DNA from: Paenibacillus amylolyticus
GTDB lineage: Bacteria > Bacillota > Bacilli > Paenibacillales > Paenibacillaceae
Direction: 5' to 3'
NCBI RefSeq assembly: GCF_001570725.1
Contig: NZ_BCNV01000001.1
Coordinates: forward strand, 1,674,001 to 1,738,000
Length of the DNA stretch: 64,000 nucleotides
Numbering within the stretch: the first letter of the stretch is position 1; each line of letters begins with the position of its first letter. The notes under the pieces are model-generated. The model was given only the letters and a program-made list of their open reading frames with translations. It ran no database searches and was not told the DNA's origin. Below, piece after piece: positions 1-8,520 of this stretch. A program made the position numbers and the translations under genes.

Positions 1-104
1 GAAGAGGCGGATATGGTGACATATTGGCGAATCTGGGTGGTACCACGAGAGTTCAATCTCGTCCCTGAGACTATTGTCTTGGGGATGGGATTTTTTGGTT
101 TTTT
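1..104 (+). promoter_or_regulatory. T-box leader, 3' part (5' end outside window)
   Basis: The conserved T-box core GGGTGGTACCACG lies at about 35-47. It is followed by the matching TCGTCCCT strand and an intrinsic terminator, which is the antiterminator/terminator arrangement of tRNA-sensing T-box riboswitches. The specifier loop lies upstream of the window, so the cognate tRNA cannot be read. The next gene on this strand is asd, in the aspartate-family pathway, so an amino acid of that family is a reasonable guess. The 134 nt between terminator and asd is long, but no other gene intervenes. Confidence 0.85.
58..104 (+). terminator. T-box regulatory terminator
   Basis: A 14-bp stem pairs CTCGTCCCTGAGAC (58-71) with GTCTTGGGGATGGG (76-89), including G-U pairs, around a 4-nt loop. 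Two runs of six T follow at 91-96 and 99-104. The 5' arm contains the TCGTCCC strand of the T-box, so terminator and antiterminator are mutually exclusive. Confidence 0.85.
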
Positions 105-155
105 CGGGGTGTGACTACACGCTTTGGAATTGCCTGAATAGTGTTAATTAGGAAG

Positions 156-194
156 TCAATTTCATAAATACGTTTTAGTGAATTATGAAATTGA
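156..194 (+). repeat. 12-bp perfect inverted repeat before asd
   Basis: TCAATTTCATAA (156-167) and TTATGAAATTGA (183-194) are perfect inverted copies separated by 15 nt. They lie between the T-box terminator and the asd ribosome binding site. There is no T-run, so it is not a terminator. It could be an operator or an mRNA hairpin controlling asd. Confidence 0.6.
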
Positions 195-238
195 TACAAA
201 GAGAAGCATCACTCAAACCGAAAGGAAATGATGATTAA

Positions 239-1324
239 ATGTCAGCAAAATTGAAAGTCGGTATCGTCGGAGGAACGGGAATGGTGGGTCAGCGTTTTGT
301 GGACCTGCTCGATCAACATCCATGGTTTGAAGTAACAGCTATTTCTGCAAGCGCCAATTCGGCAGGTAAAACATATGAAGAATCCGTACAAGGCAGATGG
401 AAACTGGCAGTTCCTATTCCGGAAGCTGTGAAGAAAATCGTGGTTCAGGATGCTTCCCAGGTAGAGGCGTTTGCCAGCCAGGTTGATTTTATTTTCTGCG
501 CGGTTGATATGAAAAAGAATGAGATTCAAGCGCTCGAAGAGGCTTATGCCAAAACAGGAACACCTGTCGTGTCTAACAACTCGGCTCACCGCTGGACGGC
601 AGATGTACCTATGGTAATCCCTGAGATTAACCCGGGGCATCTGGACGTGATTGAAGCTCAACGCAAACGTCTGGGTACCAAAACTGGATTCATTGCAGTA
701 AAACCTAACTGCTCGATTCAGAGCTATGTGCCAGCACTGCACGCCTTGCGTGAGTTCAACCCGACTCAGGTTGTCGCTTCCACGTATCAAGCAATCTCTG
801 GTGCAGGTAAAAACTTTACGGACTGGCCTGATATGCTCGATAATGTCATTCCATACATCGGTGGCGAAGAAGAGAAGAGTGAGCAAGAACCACTGCGGAT
901 CTGGGGTAGCATCGAAAACAATCAGATCGTGAAAGCATCGGCTCCATTAATTACAACACAATGTATTCGTGTTCCTGTAACGGATGGGCATCTGGCTACT
1001 GTGTTTGTAAACTTCGAGAAAAAACCAAGCAAAGACGAAATTTTGGAGCGTTGGTTGCAGTTCAAAGGTCGCCCACAAGAGCTGGCTCTGCCAAGCGCAC
1101 CAAAACAATTCATTACGTATTTTGAAGAAGAGAACAGACCACAGACGAAACTGGATCGTGACATCGAACGCGGAATGGGTGTTTCCACAGGCCGACTGCG
1201 CGAAGACTCACTCTATGATTACAAATTCGTTGGATTGTCCCACAACACATTGCGTGGAGCGGCAGGCGGTGCGGTTCTGATCGCAGAATTGCTTAAAGCT
1301 GAAGGATATATTCAGCCGAAATAA
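239..1324 (+). CDS. asd: Aspartate-semialdehyde dehydrogenase (archaeal/fungal-type)
   Basis: Catalyses NADPH-dependent reduction of L-aspartyl-4-phosphate to aspartate semialdehyde, the branch-point precursor of lysine/diaminopimelate, threonine and methionine; cytosolic. At 361 residues it has the N-terminal nucleotide-binding motif GGTGMVGQ near residue 11, the nucleophilic cysteine in KPNCSIQ (Cys158) and the catalytic histidine in TDGHLATVF (His251). Its length and motifs fit the archaeal/fungal ASADH branch rather than the shorter Bacillus subtilis type. The start follows AAAGGAAATGATG. It is preceded by a T-box leader and closed by its own terminator, so it appears monocistronic and amino-acid regulated. 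Confidence 0.93.
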   Translation: MSAKLKVGIVGGTGMVGQRFVDLLDQHPWFEVTAISASANSAGKTYEESVQGRWKLAVPIPEAVKKIVVQDASQVEAFASQVDFIFCAVDMKKNEIQALEEAYAKTGTPVVSNNSAHRWTADVPMVIPEINPGHLDVIEAQRKRLGTKTGFIAVKPNCSIQSYVPALHALREFNPTQVVASTYQAISGAGKNFTDWPDMLDNVIPYIGGEEEKSEQEPLRIWGSIENNQIVKASAPLITTQCIRVPVTDGHLATVFVNFEKKPSKDEILERWLQFKGRPQELALPSAPKQFITYFEEENRPQTKLDRDIERGMGVSTGRLREDSLYDYKFVGLSHNTLRGAAGGAVLIAELLKAEGYIQPK

Positions 1325-1376
1325 TCATAAAAGATGTATGAGTAGCAACAGATTTCTGAAAAGAATGATTAGATGA

Positions 1377-1404
1377 AAACCATCACTCGTTGATGGTTTT
1401 TTTA
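1377..1404 (+). terminator. Intrinsic terminator of asd
   Basis: The stem AAACCATCA / TGATGGTTT around a 5-nt loop is followed by a T-run, 53 nt after the asd stop. Confidence 0.85.
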
Positions 1405-1616
1405 TTATTGTGGACAAGAAATGGTAAGCGAAGAAGGTTCACTTGTTCGGCGATTCAGGAGATTATTATATTAATATTTATATGGAAAATATTACATTGT
1501 AAATTCATGAGATTTCAGTTATTTTTATTAACGGCAAACGTTTCCTCTCTAATTTAGAAGGACATTGTCTTAGCAAGTAGGTATGATATAGACGAAGAAA
1601 GGAGGACTTTATTATT

Positions 1617-1877
1617 ATGCAAGCAGCTCCTAATCAAGCCGTACATAAACCAGGACCACAGCCAGTTAGTTTTGGTAGTTGGATGCTCACGTTATTGCTT
1701 TTGGCTATTCCACTTGTTAACATCATCATGTTGTTTGTGTGGGCGTTCGGTAATTCCAACCCTTCCAAAGCCAATTATGCAAAAGCATCATTATTATGGA
1801 TCGCCATCGGAATTGTGTTTTACATTCTTATCTTATCTTTAGGTTTAACAGCAGCATTTTCAGGAACGGATTACTAG
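1617..1877 (+). CDS. Small two-helix membrane protein of unknown function
   Basis: An 86-residue protein with two hydrophobic segments, about residues 22-45 and 60-82, separated by a short polar stretch (GNSNPSKANYAK). The N-terminus is proline-rich and soluble. I recall similar short proteins in Firmicutes, but none with an established role, so I assign no function. The start is well supported by AAAGGAGG about 11 nt upstream. The gene stands alone between two terminators. Confidence 0.75.
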   Translation: MQAAPNQAVHKPGPQPVSFGSWMLTLLLLAIPLVNIIMLFVWAFGNSNPSKANYAKASLLWIAIGIVFYILILSLGLTAAFSGTDY

Positions 1878-1933
1878 GTTTACGAAACGTAGCAGTATCG
1901 TAGCATTATAGTAATAATAGCAACACAAATCAA

Positions 1934-1963
1934 AACGCCGACAATCATGTCGGCGTTTTTTTG
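1934..1963 (+). terminator. Intrinsic terminator
   Basis: A 10-bp perfect stem AACGCCGACA / TGTCGGCGTT with a 4-nt loop is followed by T7. It sits between the small membrane protein and the convergent BASS-family gene and may partly serve both. Confidence 0.88.
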
Positions 1964-1980
1964 ATTATTCCAGTATGTTG

Positions 1981-2955
1981 TTAGGCAGCAGATGTCTTAT
2001 CTGACTTTTGCAGAAGCTGAGAGCGACGACCGAGCAGATAACCTGTCAATGATGCGAGCATCTGTTGGAATACCATACCAAGCACGACCGGGACAGCAAC
2101 AGGTGGCGGAAAATAAGAAACGGCCAGTACCGCGCCTGCGCTGATATTACGCATCCCTCCATTGAACACCAGAGCTACCTGATCGGCCTCATTCCAGCCC
2201 AGCAATCGGGCGATGAAGTAACTCAGCGCATAACCGAATGATGCCAGGAAAATAATGATGACCGCAAGACCAGCCAACTTCCAATTGAAATCCGCCAAGT
2301 AGGGTGCAACGACAGATCCGTTAATCGCGACGACAGATGCCATAAACAATTTGGACAACGGATTCAACCTTGGTCCCCAGACTGGGACAATGGCGCCTTT
2401 GGTCCACTCATTCAAAAGCATACCTACCAGGGATGGCACAACAATCATCCAGAACAGACTGCTCATCATGGCTGCCGTATCCAATGTGACACTGGTTCCG
2501 ATTAACAGGGATAACACGCCGGGCACTACAAAAGGAGCAAGCATGGTATCAATCAGGATGATGGAAAGTGTAAGTGCGATATTGCCCCGATAGATACTGA
2601 CCCAGATGAAGCTGCTGATTCCTGTCGGAATCACGGCTGCCAGAACAAGGCCTGTTATAGTGTAGGCATCTGTAGGGAAGACCAAATGACCCATGCCCAG
2701 AGCGATGAGAGGCATTGCCAAATGCAAAATAAACAGACATACAAACAGGGGGAACGGCTTCTTCAGCACGTTCACAAAATCCCGTATCCCAAGACTGATA
2801 CTTCCAGCGAACGTCATGAACGCAAAAAGCCAAGGGGATAAAAAGGTATAAGAAGAAAGAAAACTCCCGCATAACACGCCAATAACAATGCTGATTGGGG
2901 TAATCAGTGGCATGATGCGGTTCAAGCGTTGGTTTAAGGCTTGAAGCATAATCAT
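1981..2955 (-). CDS. BASS-family (bile acid:Na+ symporter-like) transporter
   Basis: A 324-residue, almost wholly hydrophobic protein with about ten predicted membrane helices. It carries motifs typical of the bile acid:sodium symporter/arsenite-resistance superfamily: a GSISLGIRD segment near residue 52, VIPTGISSF near residue 109 and a C-terminal NGGMRNISAGAVLA segment near residue 265. Related bacterial proteins (YocS/PanS type) move organic anions such as keto acids with sodium. The substrate cannot be read from sequence. The ATG is preceded by AAAGGGATGTC. A TATAAT-like -10 lies just upstream on the minus strand. It is divergent from the lipoprotein at 3085. Confidence 0.82.
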   Translation of the reverse strand: MIMLQALNQRLNRIMPLITPISIVIGVLCGSFLSSYTFLSPWLFAFMTFAGSISLGIRDFVNVLKKPFPLFVCLFILHLAMPLIALGMGHLVFPTDAYTITGLVLAAVIPTGISSFIWVSIYRGNIALTLSIILIDTMLAPFVVPGVLSLLIGTSVTLDTAAMMSSLFWMIVVPSLVGMLLNEWTKGAIVPVWGPRLNPLSKLFMASVVAINGSVVAPYLADFNWKLAGLAVIIIFLASFGYALSYFIARLLGWNEADQVALVFNGGMRNISAGAVLAVSYFPPPVAVPVVLGMVFQQMLASLTGYLLGRRSQLLQKSDKTSAA

Positions 2956-3084
2956 GACATCCCTTTACCGTGTGATTCTACTATTATACATGTTAATAAC
3001 GCTGGTTGCAGACCCATTTGCAATGAAGCAGTCTGAACAGGTATCATGGACTTGGAACAAGGATTCCGATAAGGAGAAGGGGAG

Positions 3085-3561
3085 ATGATCATGTTCATAA
3101 GAAAAAGAAAGCACACGTTAATGATGACAGGCCTTATTGCATCAAGTATTCTGCTGATTTCAGCCTGTTCTGTCGTGGAACAAGCCAATCAAAGTTTAAA
3201 TTATGTGAGTGGGGCTACTGATTATATAGAACAGGTATCGAACGCCGGGGCTGATCTGCAAGAGCTCGCATCAGGTGCGGTGAATAATCCGGAGATTACG
3301 ACGCAGATTCAAGAGAAGATCGATCTGATTCAAGCAGAAGCAAGCGAGTTTTCTCAACTGACGGCACCAGCGATCGGAGAAAGCATTCATGAGAATCTGG
3401 TTAGCTACAATACGCAATTAACAGAAGTCGTGGACAATTTCGAGAATACGATTGCAGAGCAAGGCTTTACGGCTGAAAACTGGGAGAAGACAGGCATTCC
3501 TGAACTGATTACCAACATCAATAATTTGAAAGATCCGCTAAGCGGGCTTCAGGGAGAATAG
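3085..3561 (+). CDS. Small secreted lipoprotein of unknown function
   Basis: A 158-residue protein with a type II signal peptide: positively charged start (RKRKH), a hydrophobic core and lipobox LISAC with Cys28 as the expected lipidated residue. The mature part is alpha-helical, acidic and coiled-coil-like. It resembles Bacillales lipoproteins annotated only as domains of unknown function (possibly DUF6376, from memory). Two ATGs compete: 3085 and 3091, both downstream of AAGGAGAAGGGGAG. A terminator follows. No function is assigned. Confidence 0.75.
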   Translation: MIMFIRKRKHTLMMTGLIASSILLISACSVVEQANQSLNYVSGATDYIEQVSNAGADLQELASGAVNNPEITTQIQEKIDLIQAEASEFSQLTAPAIGESIHENLVSYNTQLTEVVDNFENTIAEQGFTAENWEKTGIPELITNINNLKDPLSGLQGE

Positions 3562-3583
3562 GATGAATTAATCTAACTACATG

Positions 3584-3638
3584 AAAAGGGCGAGACATCG
3601 GAGTGATTGAATTACCGATATGTTCGCCTTTTTTTGTT
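3584..3638 (+). terminator. Intrinsic terminator
   Basis: An imperfect stem of AAAGGGCGAGACATCGG with CCGATATGTTCGCCTTT is followed by T-rich sequence, just after the lipoprotein gene. Confidence 0.8.
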
Positions 3639-3744
3639 TTCCGAAAACTCATGCATATTTAATGTCACTGGAGCTAGACTATATCAAGTAATCATGAGAT
3701 GCATATGACATTTATCTCATATTCATGTGAAGATGATCTATGAT

Positions 3745-3773
3745 TTGACAAGGCTGTGACAGAGGCGTATGAT
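3745..3773 (+). promoter_or_regulatory. Sigma-A promoter of the SDR gene
   Basis: A perfect -35 TTGACA (3745-3750), a 17-nt spacer and -10 TATGAT (3768-3773), about 80 nt upstream of the SDR start. One of the best promoter matches in the window. Confidence 0.82.
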
Positions 3774-3855
3774 AAAAATATAAGTTAATAAAACATAGTT
3801 ACTTACTATAAGTTTATGATGTGACTAAATATATTTTGCAAAGGAGAACTGCGTC

Positions 3856-4611
3856 ATGACTGAACACAATGGAAAAGTAATCATTATTACAGGTGGAGCT
3901 AGTGGGATTGGTAAAGAGACAGCACTTCAACTTTCGGATCTGGGTGCGACTATCGTTGTCGCTGACTATAATGAAGAGGGTGCGAAGAAGCTTGCCGCAG
4001 AGATTGAAGCAGCAGGCGGAACAGCGGGCGCGTACAAAGTGGATGTATCCAAAGGGGACGAAATTAAAGCTTTAATTGACTGGACAGTAGAGCAATATGG
4101 TACGCTAAGCGGTATTTTCAATAACGCAGGGATCGGACTTGTGAAGCCGTTTCTGGAGATGGACCCGGAATCCTATCACAGAGTCATTGATGTAGACCAA
4201 CACAGTGTGTACTATGGCATGTATTATGGCGCAAAAAAAATGGTTGAATTAAATGTACAAGGTACCATTGTAAACACAGCTTCGATCTATGGAAGTGTTG
4301 CCGCAGTAGGCAGCTTCAACTACAATGCAGCCAAAGCTGCTGTTGTCATGATGTCCAAATCCGGTGCACTTGAACTTGCTGAGCATGGAATTCGTGTAGT
4401 TGGTGTAGCACCTGGCTTTATCGAAACACCAATTCTGGGTGATGACCAAGCCATGAAGGATGCGCTTGCTACTCAACATATGCGTGGGGAGCTTATTCAA
4501 CCGGAGAAAGTAGCCAGTGTGGTTACATTCCTGTTCAGTGATGCAGCAAGTGCAGTGAACGGGACAACCGTTGCCGTAGATGATGGATTCCTCAGCTTCA
4601 AAACCAAATAA
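3856..4611 (+). CDS. Short-chain dehydrogenase/reductase (classical SDR)
   Basis: A 251-residue classical SDR using NAD(P)H. It has the Rossmann motif TGGASGIG at residues 12-19, NNAG at 89-92, catalytic Ser143 and the Tyr156-x3-Lys160 pair (YNAAK). An acidic residue at the end of beta2 (VADYN) suggests NAD preference. Length and motif spacing match glucose/3-oxoacyl-type SDRs, but the substrate is not readable. The start follows AAAGGAGAAC. A strong promoter precedes it and a terminator follows, so it is a single-gene unit. Confidence 0.88.
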   Translation: MTEHNGKVIIITGGASGIGKETALQLSDLGATIVVADYNEEGAKKLAAEIEAAGGTAGAYKVDVSKGDEIKALIDWTVEQYGTLSGIFNNAGIGLVKPFLEMDPESYHRVIDVDQHSVYYGMYYGAKKMVELNVQGTIVNTASIYGSVAAVGSFNYNAAKAAVVMMSKSGALELAEHGIRVVGVAPGFIETPILGDDQAMKDALATQHMRGELIQPEKVASVVTFLFSDAASAVNGTTVAVDDGFLSFKTK

Positions 4612-4659
4612 AATAAGTACTCATTTAAAATTAAGAGAACTCATCTCAAAAAAACAGAA

Positions 4660-4701
4660 AAAACGGTGCAGAACGATTTATTCGTTTTGCACCGTTTTTG
4701 T
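4660..4701 (+). terminator. Intrinsic terminator of the SDR gene
   Basis: The long stem AAAACGGTGCAGAACGA / TCGTTTTGCACCGTTTT with a 5-nt loop is followed by T5. It may be bidirectional. Confidence 0.88.
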
Positions 4702-4806
4702 ATTTTCATTATAAAGTAATCATGGCATATGAGATTGAAATAAGTTTGTCGAATCATCCCGAAATTTCAGAGATCGTGATACAATTAACAAGGCTATAGT
4801 TTTTTA

Positions 4807-4977
4807 TCATTTTGTGGTGTCATATACAATTCGAACTCCGAGAGAGCCATAACTCTCTTCTTTGTAATGACATTGAGAACAAGTTTTGGTCGAGCATAAC
4901 GCATCGTTATGAACTTGTAATTTTTCGTTGCACTGTGGACATTTATTTTCAAAAAGAGTCTTCAACACGTTAAACAT
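4807..4977 (-). CDS. 56-residue zinc-ribbon protein
   Basis: A minus-strand ORF of 56 codons. Cysteines sit at CPQC (13-16), Cys28 and CSQC (33-36), the pattern of a small treble-clef or zinc-ribbon fold; the rest is polar and ends GVRIVYDTTK. Codon use is normal and the ORF fills the gap between the SDR terminator and the TauE gene. The ribosome binding site (GAGTGATTAAG before ATG) is weak, and a TATAAT box lies about 40 nt upstream of the start. Function unknown; such ribbons often bind nucleic acid or protein partners. Confidence 0.6.
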   Translation of the reverse strand: MFNVLKTLFENKCPQCNEKLQVHNDALCSTKTCSQCHYKEESYGSLGVRIVYDTTK

Positions 4978-5102
4978 GCTTAATCACTCATTTCGGATTA
5001 ATTTACTTGGTTTTTATTATAACGGATAATATTCGCTGTGTATAGCACTTTTGAGTGATATCGAAATGAGATTTATATTGCACGAAAGGAAGCGCATAAC
5101 CG

Positions 5103-5900
5103 ATGGATCTTCTGCTTTTTGTCATCATGTTTATACTGGGTCTGGTCGGTTCATTCTTCTCCGGTTTGTTGGGTATTGGTGGGGCCATTATCAATTATCC
5201 GCTGCTGTTATATGTTCCATCCTGGATGGGATTGGAGCCGTTCTCAGCACATCAGGTATCGTCGATTAGTATGTTTCAAGTATTATTTGCTTCACTTGCC
5301 GGTGTGATTGCATTCCGCAGAAAAGTAAAAACGGGTAGAAGTGGTGGGGCAATCGTTCACCGCGGATTGGTGCTGTACATGGGCTCCAGCATTCTTGCTG
5401 GCAGTCTGATTGGCGGGTTCATATCCGGTCATCTGGACGGAAGGGTTATTAATCTGATCTATGGCATTCTGGCGATCATGGCGATTGTGCTAATGCTGAT
5501 TCCCGGAAAAGGAAAGCTCGATACCTCAGCTCCACTGGTGTTTAACCGATGGATTGCAGCAGGCACTGCTTTTGCAGTAGGTATTGTATCAGGAATTGTT
5601 GGTGCGGGTGGTGCCTTTATCCTTATTCCTATCATGCTGACGATTCTTAACATCCCCGTACGAACGACGATTGCTTCTTCACTGGCGATTGTATTTATCT
5701 CCGCCATTGGCGGCGTTATAGGGAAAATTACGGGTGGAGATATTCCGATGGAACCCATCATCTATACGGTGATCGGCAGTCTGCTGGGGGCATCCCTTGG
5801 TTCACGGGTTAGTTCGATGATCAATGTAAGGGTACTTCGATATGCATTAATCGTACTTATCGCCATCACAGCGGTCAAAGTCTGGTCATCCATTCTGTAA
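5103..5900 (+). CDS. TauE/SafE-family membrane permease
   Basis: A 265-residue integral membrane protein with about eight helices arranged as two related halves. Each half contains the family's glycine-rich motif: FFSGLLGIGGAIINYPLL near residue 18 and VSGIVGAGGAFILIPIML near residue 162. Family members export or import organosulfur or sulfonate anions (sulfite, sulfoacetate), but many are uncharacterised, so the substrate is unknown. The start follows AAAGGAAGCG. No terminator is obvious before the next plus-strand gene 188 nt downstream. Confidence 0.85.
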   Translation: MDLLLFVIMFILGLVGSFFSGLLGIGGAIINYPLLLYVPSWMGLEPFSAHQVSSISMFQVLFASLAGVIAFRRKVKTGRSGGAIVHRGLVLYMGSSILAGSLIGGFISGHLDGRVINLIYGILAIMAIVLMLIPGKGKLDTSAPLVFNRWIAAGTAFAVGIVSGIVGAGGAFILIPIMLTILNIPVRTTIASSLAIVFISAIGGVIGKITGGDIPMEPIIYTVIGSLLGASLGSRVSSMINVRVLRYALIVLIAITAVKVWSSIL

Positions 5901-6030
5901 AATCACGTATATGGGAATGAACAATGACGATTTCGTAACCAAACGGTTGGATCGCCGTATAAAGGTTATGAACATGAGCTGAAGCGTTGGATACACGATC
6001 AAATGAGTTCAGTTTTCGTCCATGGAGCAC
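5875..6030 (-). CDS. Possible 51-residue small protein
   Basis: A minus-strand ORF occupying most of the gap between the TauE gene and the isoprenoid synthase. A GTG start at 6030 follows AAAGGAGATGAG, a good Shine-Dalgarno. The product is rich in His and aromatic residues (for example HVHNLYTAIQPFGYE) and resembles no family I recognise. Its 3' end overlaps the last codons of the TauE gene on the other strand. A longer reading from GTG at 6084 exists but lacks a comparable ribosome site. Real coding status is uncertain. Confidence 0.35.
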   Translation of the reverse strand: MLHGRKLNSFDRVSNASAHVHNLYTAIQPFGYEIVIVHSHIRDFTEWMTRL

Positions 6031-6087
6031 CTCATCTCCTTTCATGGATACATGTTTAACATTAATAGAAGTTGAGGTATCCACCCT

Positions 6088-8469
6088 ATGAATAACGTAC
6101 TTACAGAACAGGCTGATGCAGGATATCGGCTAGCTGAGCAGAAAGCATCTCAGTATTTTACTTCTCTTAGGCAGCAACTTATGGAAAATACGTATACAAC
6201 AGCACTTACCCAAGATATTCATGTATGGCAAAAAAAACATATTCATCGTTTTGCTTGGCTTTCTCTTTTATCACCTAGCAAAAGAAAACCGGATCCCCGG
6301 GATGTTCATAGATATATCCATTGGCTGAATGCTACAGGAAAACTGGATGATTACTTGGATCGGAGTATCTCATATATTTATATGCGAGATCTGGGGCAAG
6401 CTCTTGATTCTCCAGATACGCAATCCCGAGTTCAGCACGTTGTCCAGAATACCAAAAAGTACTTTATGGGCTCTGCTACTGGGCGCAAAGGACAGCCCGA
6501 TTATATCAGTCTGGCTGCGTTGTACCGGTGGGGACAGAAGGAGCACATAGAATCCGCTGTCATCTGGGTGATGAACAAATTAAAGAACGTAGCATCCAAC
6601 ATCCCGAAGGAGCTGGATGCAGAGCAGGCACAACGGAAGCTCATTAAGATCATTCTTGGCGTGGTCCTTCATGTGGACGATGAGATGAACGAGCAGACAC
6701 CACCTGAAGAACGTGCCCGGAGATTTGATGCGGCGATCCGACTCGGTTATTCGTACGGTTTGACATATCCATTTGTGGATGATCTGCTGGATTCTCAGGC
6801 TCTGACTGTTCAGGAAAAAGAACAATACTCCCTGATGATACGCGATGCACTTCTTACCGGGGTCGTACCTGATCTAGGAGAGTGGAAAGGAAGCAATCTT
6901 GAAGTAATTGAATATGTGCATTCCGAGCTTCGGGAAGCATTTGAGTATATCAAGAACTACCAGCGTCCAGAGAAACAGCGCACGTTCTTAGAGCAATCTT
7001 ATGTCTTCTTTCAGTCTCAGGAGATTGATCGCAGCAAGAAATTATCCAATGCGAATTATACCAATGAAGAATTGTACATTCCGATTATTATCAAATCTTC
7101 TTCCTCCCGATCGATTGTCCGATCTGTTCTCAGTGCGCCAGTGGATGAAGGCTTCGATCTGCGGACGTTCTATTACGGGATATATAATCAGCTGGCCGAT
7201 GATTTTGCTGATATGTTTGACGATATGGAGGAAGGGGCAGTAACCCCTTATACGTACTATTTGAAGTATCGAGATTTGCGCCCTGATCTGATTAATCCAT
7301 ATGAATTGTATTGGGCAGTCATCTCTCATCTGATCCATGATGTTTACAACTCGGACGCCAAGACCCGAGAGGTCATACTGGATCGTGCTATTAACGGGTT
7401 GAAGCGTTGCAAAGAACGGTTGGGTCAGGAGAAATATGATGAAGTGATGATGATTTTTGCCAGTGGGCAGCCTGAGTTCAATCGACTGGTTCAACAGATG
7501 GTGCGAAAAGCGGATGACGTTGATTTCCTGGATAAATTGTTACGGGATCAGGTCGTGCTTCAATTGAAAAATGACAAGCAGGAGAAAGAGGAGTTCAAGC
7601 AGACCATTCGAACGGTTCGTGAACAGATTAATGTGGAGTTGCAGATTGCGAAACCAAATGGACTTCATGAGATGAAAGAAACGCTGATCGATGCAGCCAA
7701 TTACAGCTTGCAGGGAGACGGAAAAAGGCTACGCCCGATATTGACTTGGGTTATGGGTGTTCGCGAGTATGGTTTACCTGAATCATCCATCGTTCCGCTG
7801 CTCAGATCGCTGGAGTACATGCATACCGCTTCCCTGATCTTCGATGATCTGCCTACGCAGGATAATGCTTCGACAAGGCGTGGACGTTCCACGTTGCACC
7901 ATGTGCACAATAGCGCCACAGCAGAGCTTACCGGTCTATTTCTTATCCAGAAGGCGATTGGAGAGCAATCCTCATTGAATCGCTTTGATGCGGCAACCGT
8001 GCTTACTCTCATTCAATATTCGGCTGAAAAAGCAGAGGATATGTGTATGGGACAGGCGATGGATCTGAACTCCAAAGGCAAGGCGTTGACGCTGGAGCAG
8101 TTGAACATGATCTGTTTTTACAAAACAGGTATTGCCTTCGAAGCTGCCCTGGTCATGCCAGCCATTCTTGCCCAAGTGAAGGAAGCGGAGATGGCTACGC
8201 TGAAGAAGTTCGCTTATCATGCGGGGATCGCCTTCCAGATCAAGGACGACTTGCTGGATTTCGAGGGAAATCACCTCATTCTCGGGAAACCTGCAGGTCA
8301 GGATGAGCGGAACAATAATTCCACCTTTGTGTCCATTTTGGGTGATGAAGGCGCAAAGAAAGCGATGTGGGAGCATTATTGTCTTGCCACAGATGCATTG
8401 AACGAGATGCCGAAACCTATTTCCTTTTTGAGACATCTGTTGGATTATCTTGTTGGTCGCGAGCGCTAA
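6088..8469 (+). CDS. Two-domain isoprenoid synthase (N-terminal helical domain + FPP/GGPP-synthase-like domain)
   Basis: A 793-residue protein, far longer than a polyprenyl diphosphate synthase (about 300). The C-terminal third (about 500-793) is a complete trans-prenyltransferase: GKRLRP at 545-550, first Asp-rich motif DDLPTQD at 586-592 followed by STRRG, GQAMDL, and second Asp-rich motif DDLLD at 720-724 after FQIK. These should condense IPP with an allylic diphosphate. The N-terminal 500 residues are helical and contain two further acidic motifs: VDDLLD at 230-235, in a context like a second Asp-rich motif, and DDFADMFDD at 371-379. This part could be a second, diverged isoprenoid-synthase fold, possibly cyclising or modifying the prenyl product; that is inference. 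The start has only a weak ribosome site. No other terpene gene adjoins it. Confidence 0.82.
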   Translation: MNNVLTEQADAGYRLAEQKASQYFTSLRQQLMENTYTTALTQDIHVWQKKHIHRFAWLSLLSPSKRKPDPRDVHRYIHWLNATGKLDDYLDRSISYIYMRDLGQALDSPDTQSRVQHVVQNTKKYFMGSATGRKGQPDYISLAALYRWGQKEHIESAVIWVMNKLKNVASNIPKELDAEQAQRKLIKIILGVVLHVDDEMNEQTPPEERARRFDAAIRLGYSYGLTYPFVDDLLDSQALTVQEKEQYSLMIRDALLTGVVPDLGEWKGSNLEVIEYVHSELREAFEYIKNYQRPEKQRTFLEQSYVFFQSQEIDRSKKLSNANYTNEELYIPIIIKSSSSRSIVRSVLSAPVDEGFDLRTFYYGIYNQLADDFADMFDDMEEGAVTPYTYYLKYRDLRPDLINPYELYWAVISHLIHDVYNSDAKTREVILDRAINGLKRCKERLGQEKYDEVMMIFASGQPEFNRLVQQMVRKADDVDFLDKLLRDQVVLQLKNDKQEKEEFKQTIRTVREQINVELQIAKPNGLHEMKETLIDAANYSLQGDGKRLRPILTWVMGVREYGLPESSIVPLLRSLEYMHTASLIFDDLPTQDNASTRRGRSTLHHVHNSATAELTGLFLIQKAIGEQSSLNRFDAATVLTLIQYSAEKAEDMCMGQAMDLNSKGKALTLEQLNMICFYKTGIAFEAALVMPAILAQVKEAEMATLKKFAYHAGIAFQIKDDLLDFEGNHLILGKPAGQDERNNNSTFVSILGDEGAKKAMWEHYCLATDALNEMPKPISFLRHLLDYLVGRER

Positions 8470-8520
8470 CCCAGTTTTCTTAGAATTCATTGTTGCATAT
8501 GATTTATAATGAGATATAAC

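Noticed and set aside
242..886. Long minus-strand ORF opposite asd
   Set aside because: It lies entirely inside asd, lacks recognisable domains, and is a shadow of the real coding strand.
7972..8490. 172-codon minus-strand ORF opposite the isoprenoid synthase
   Set aside because: Antisense shadow of a gene with clear catalytic motifs; no ribosome site or domain.
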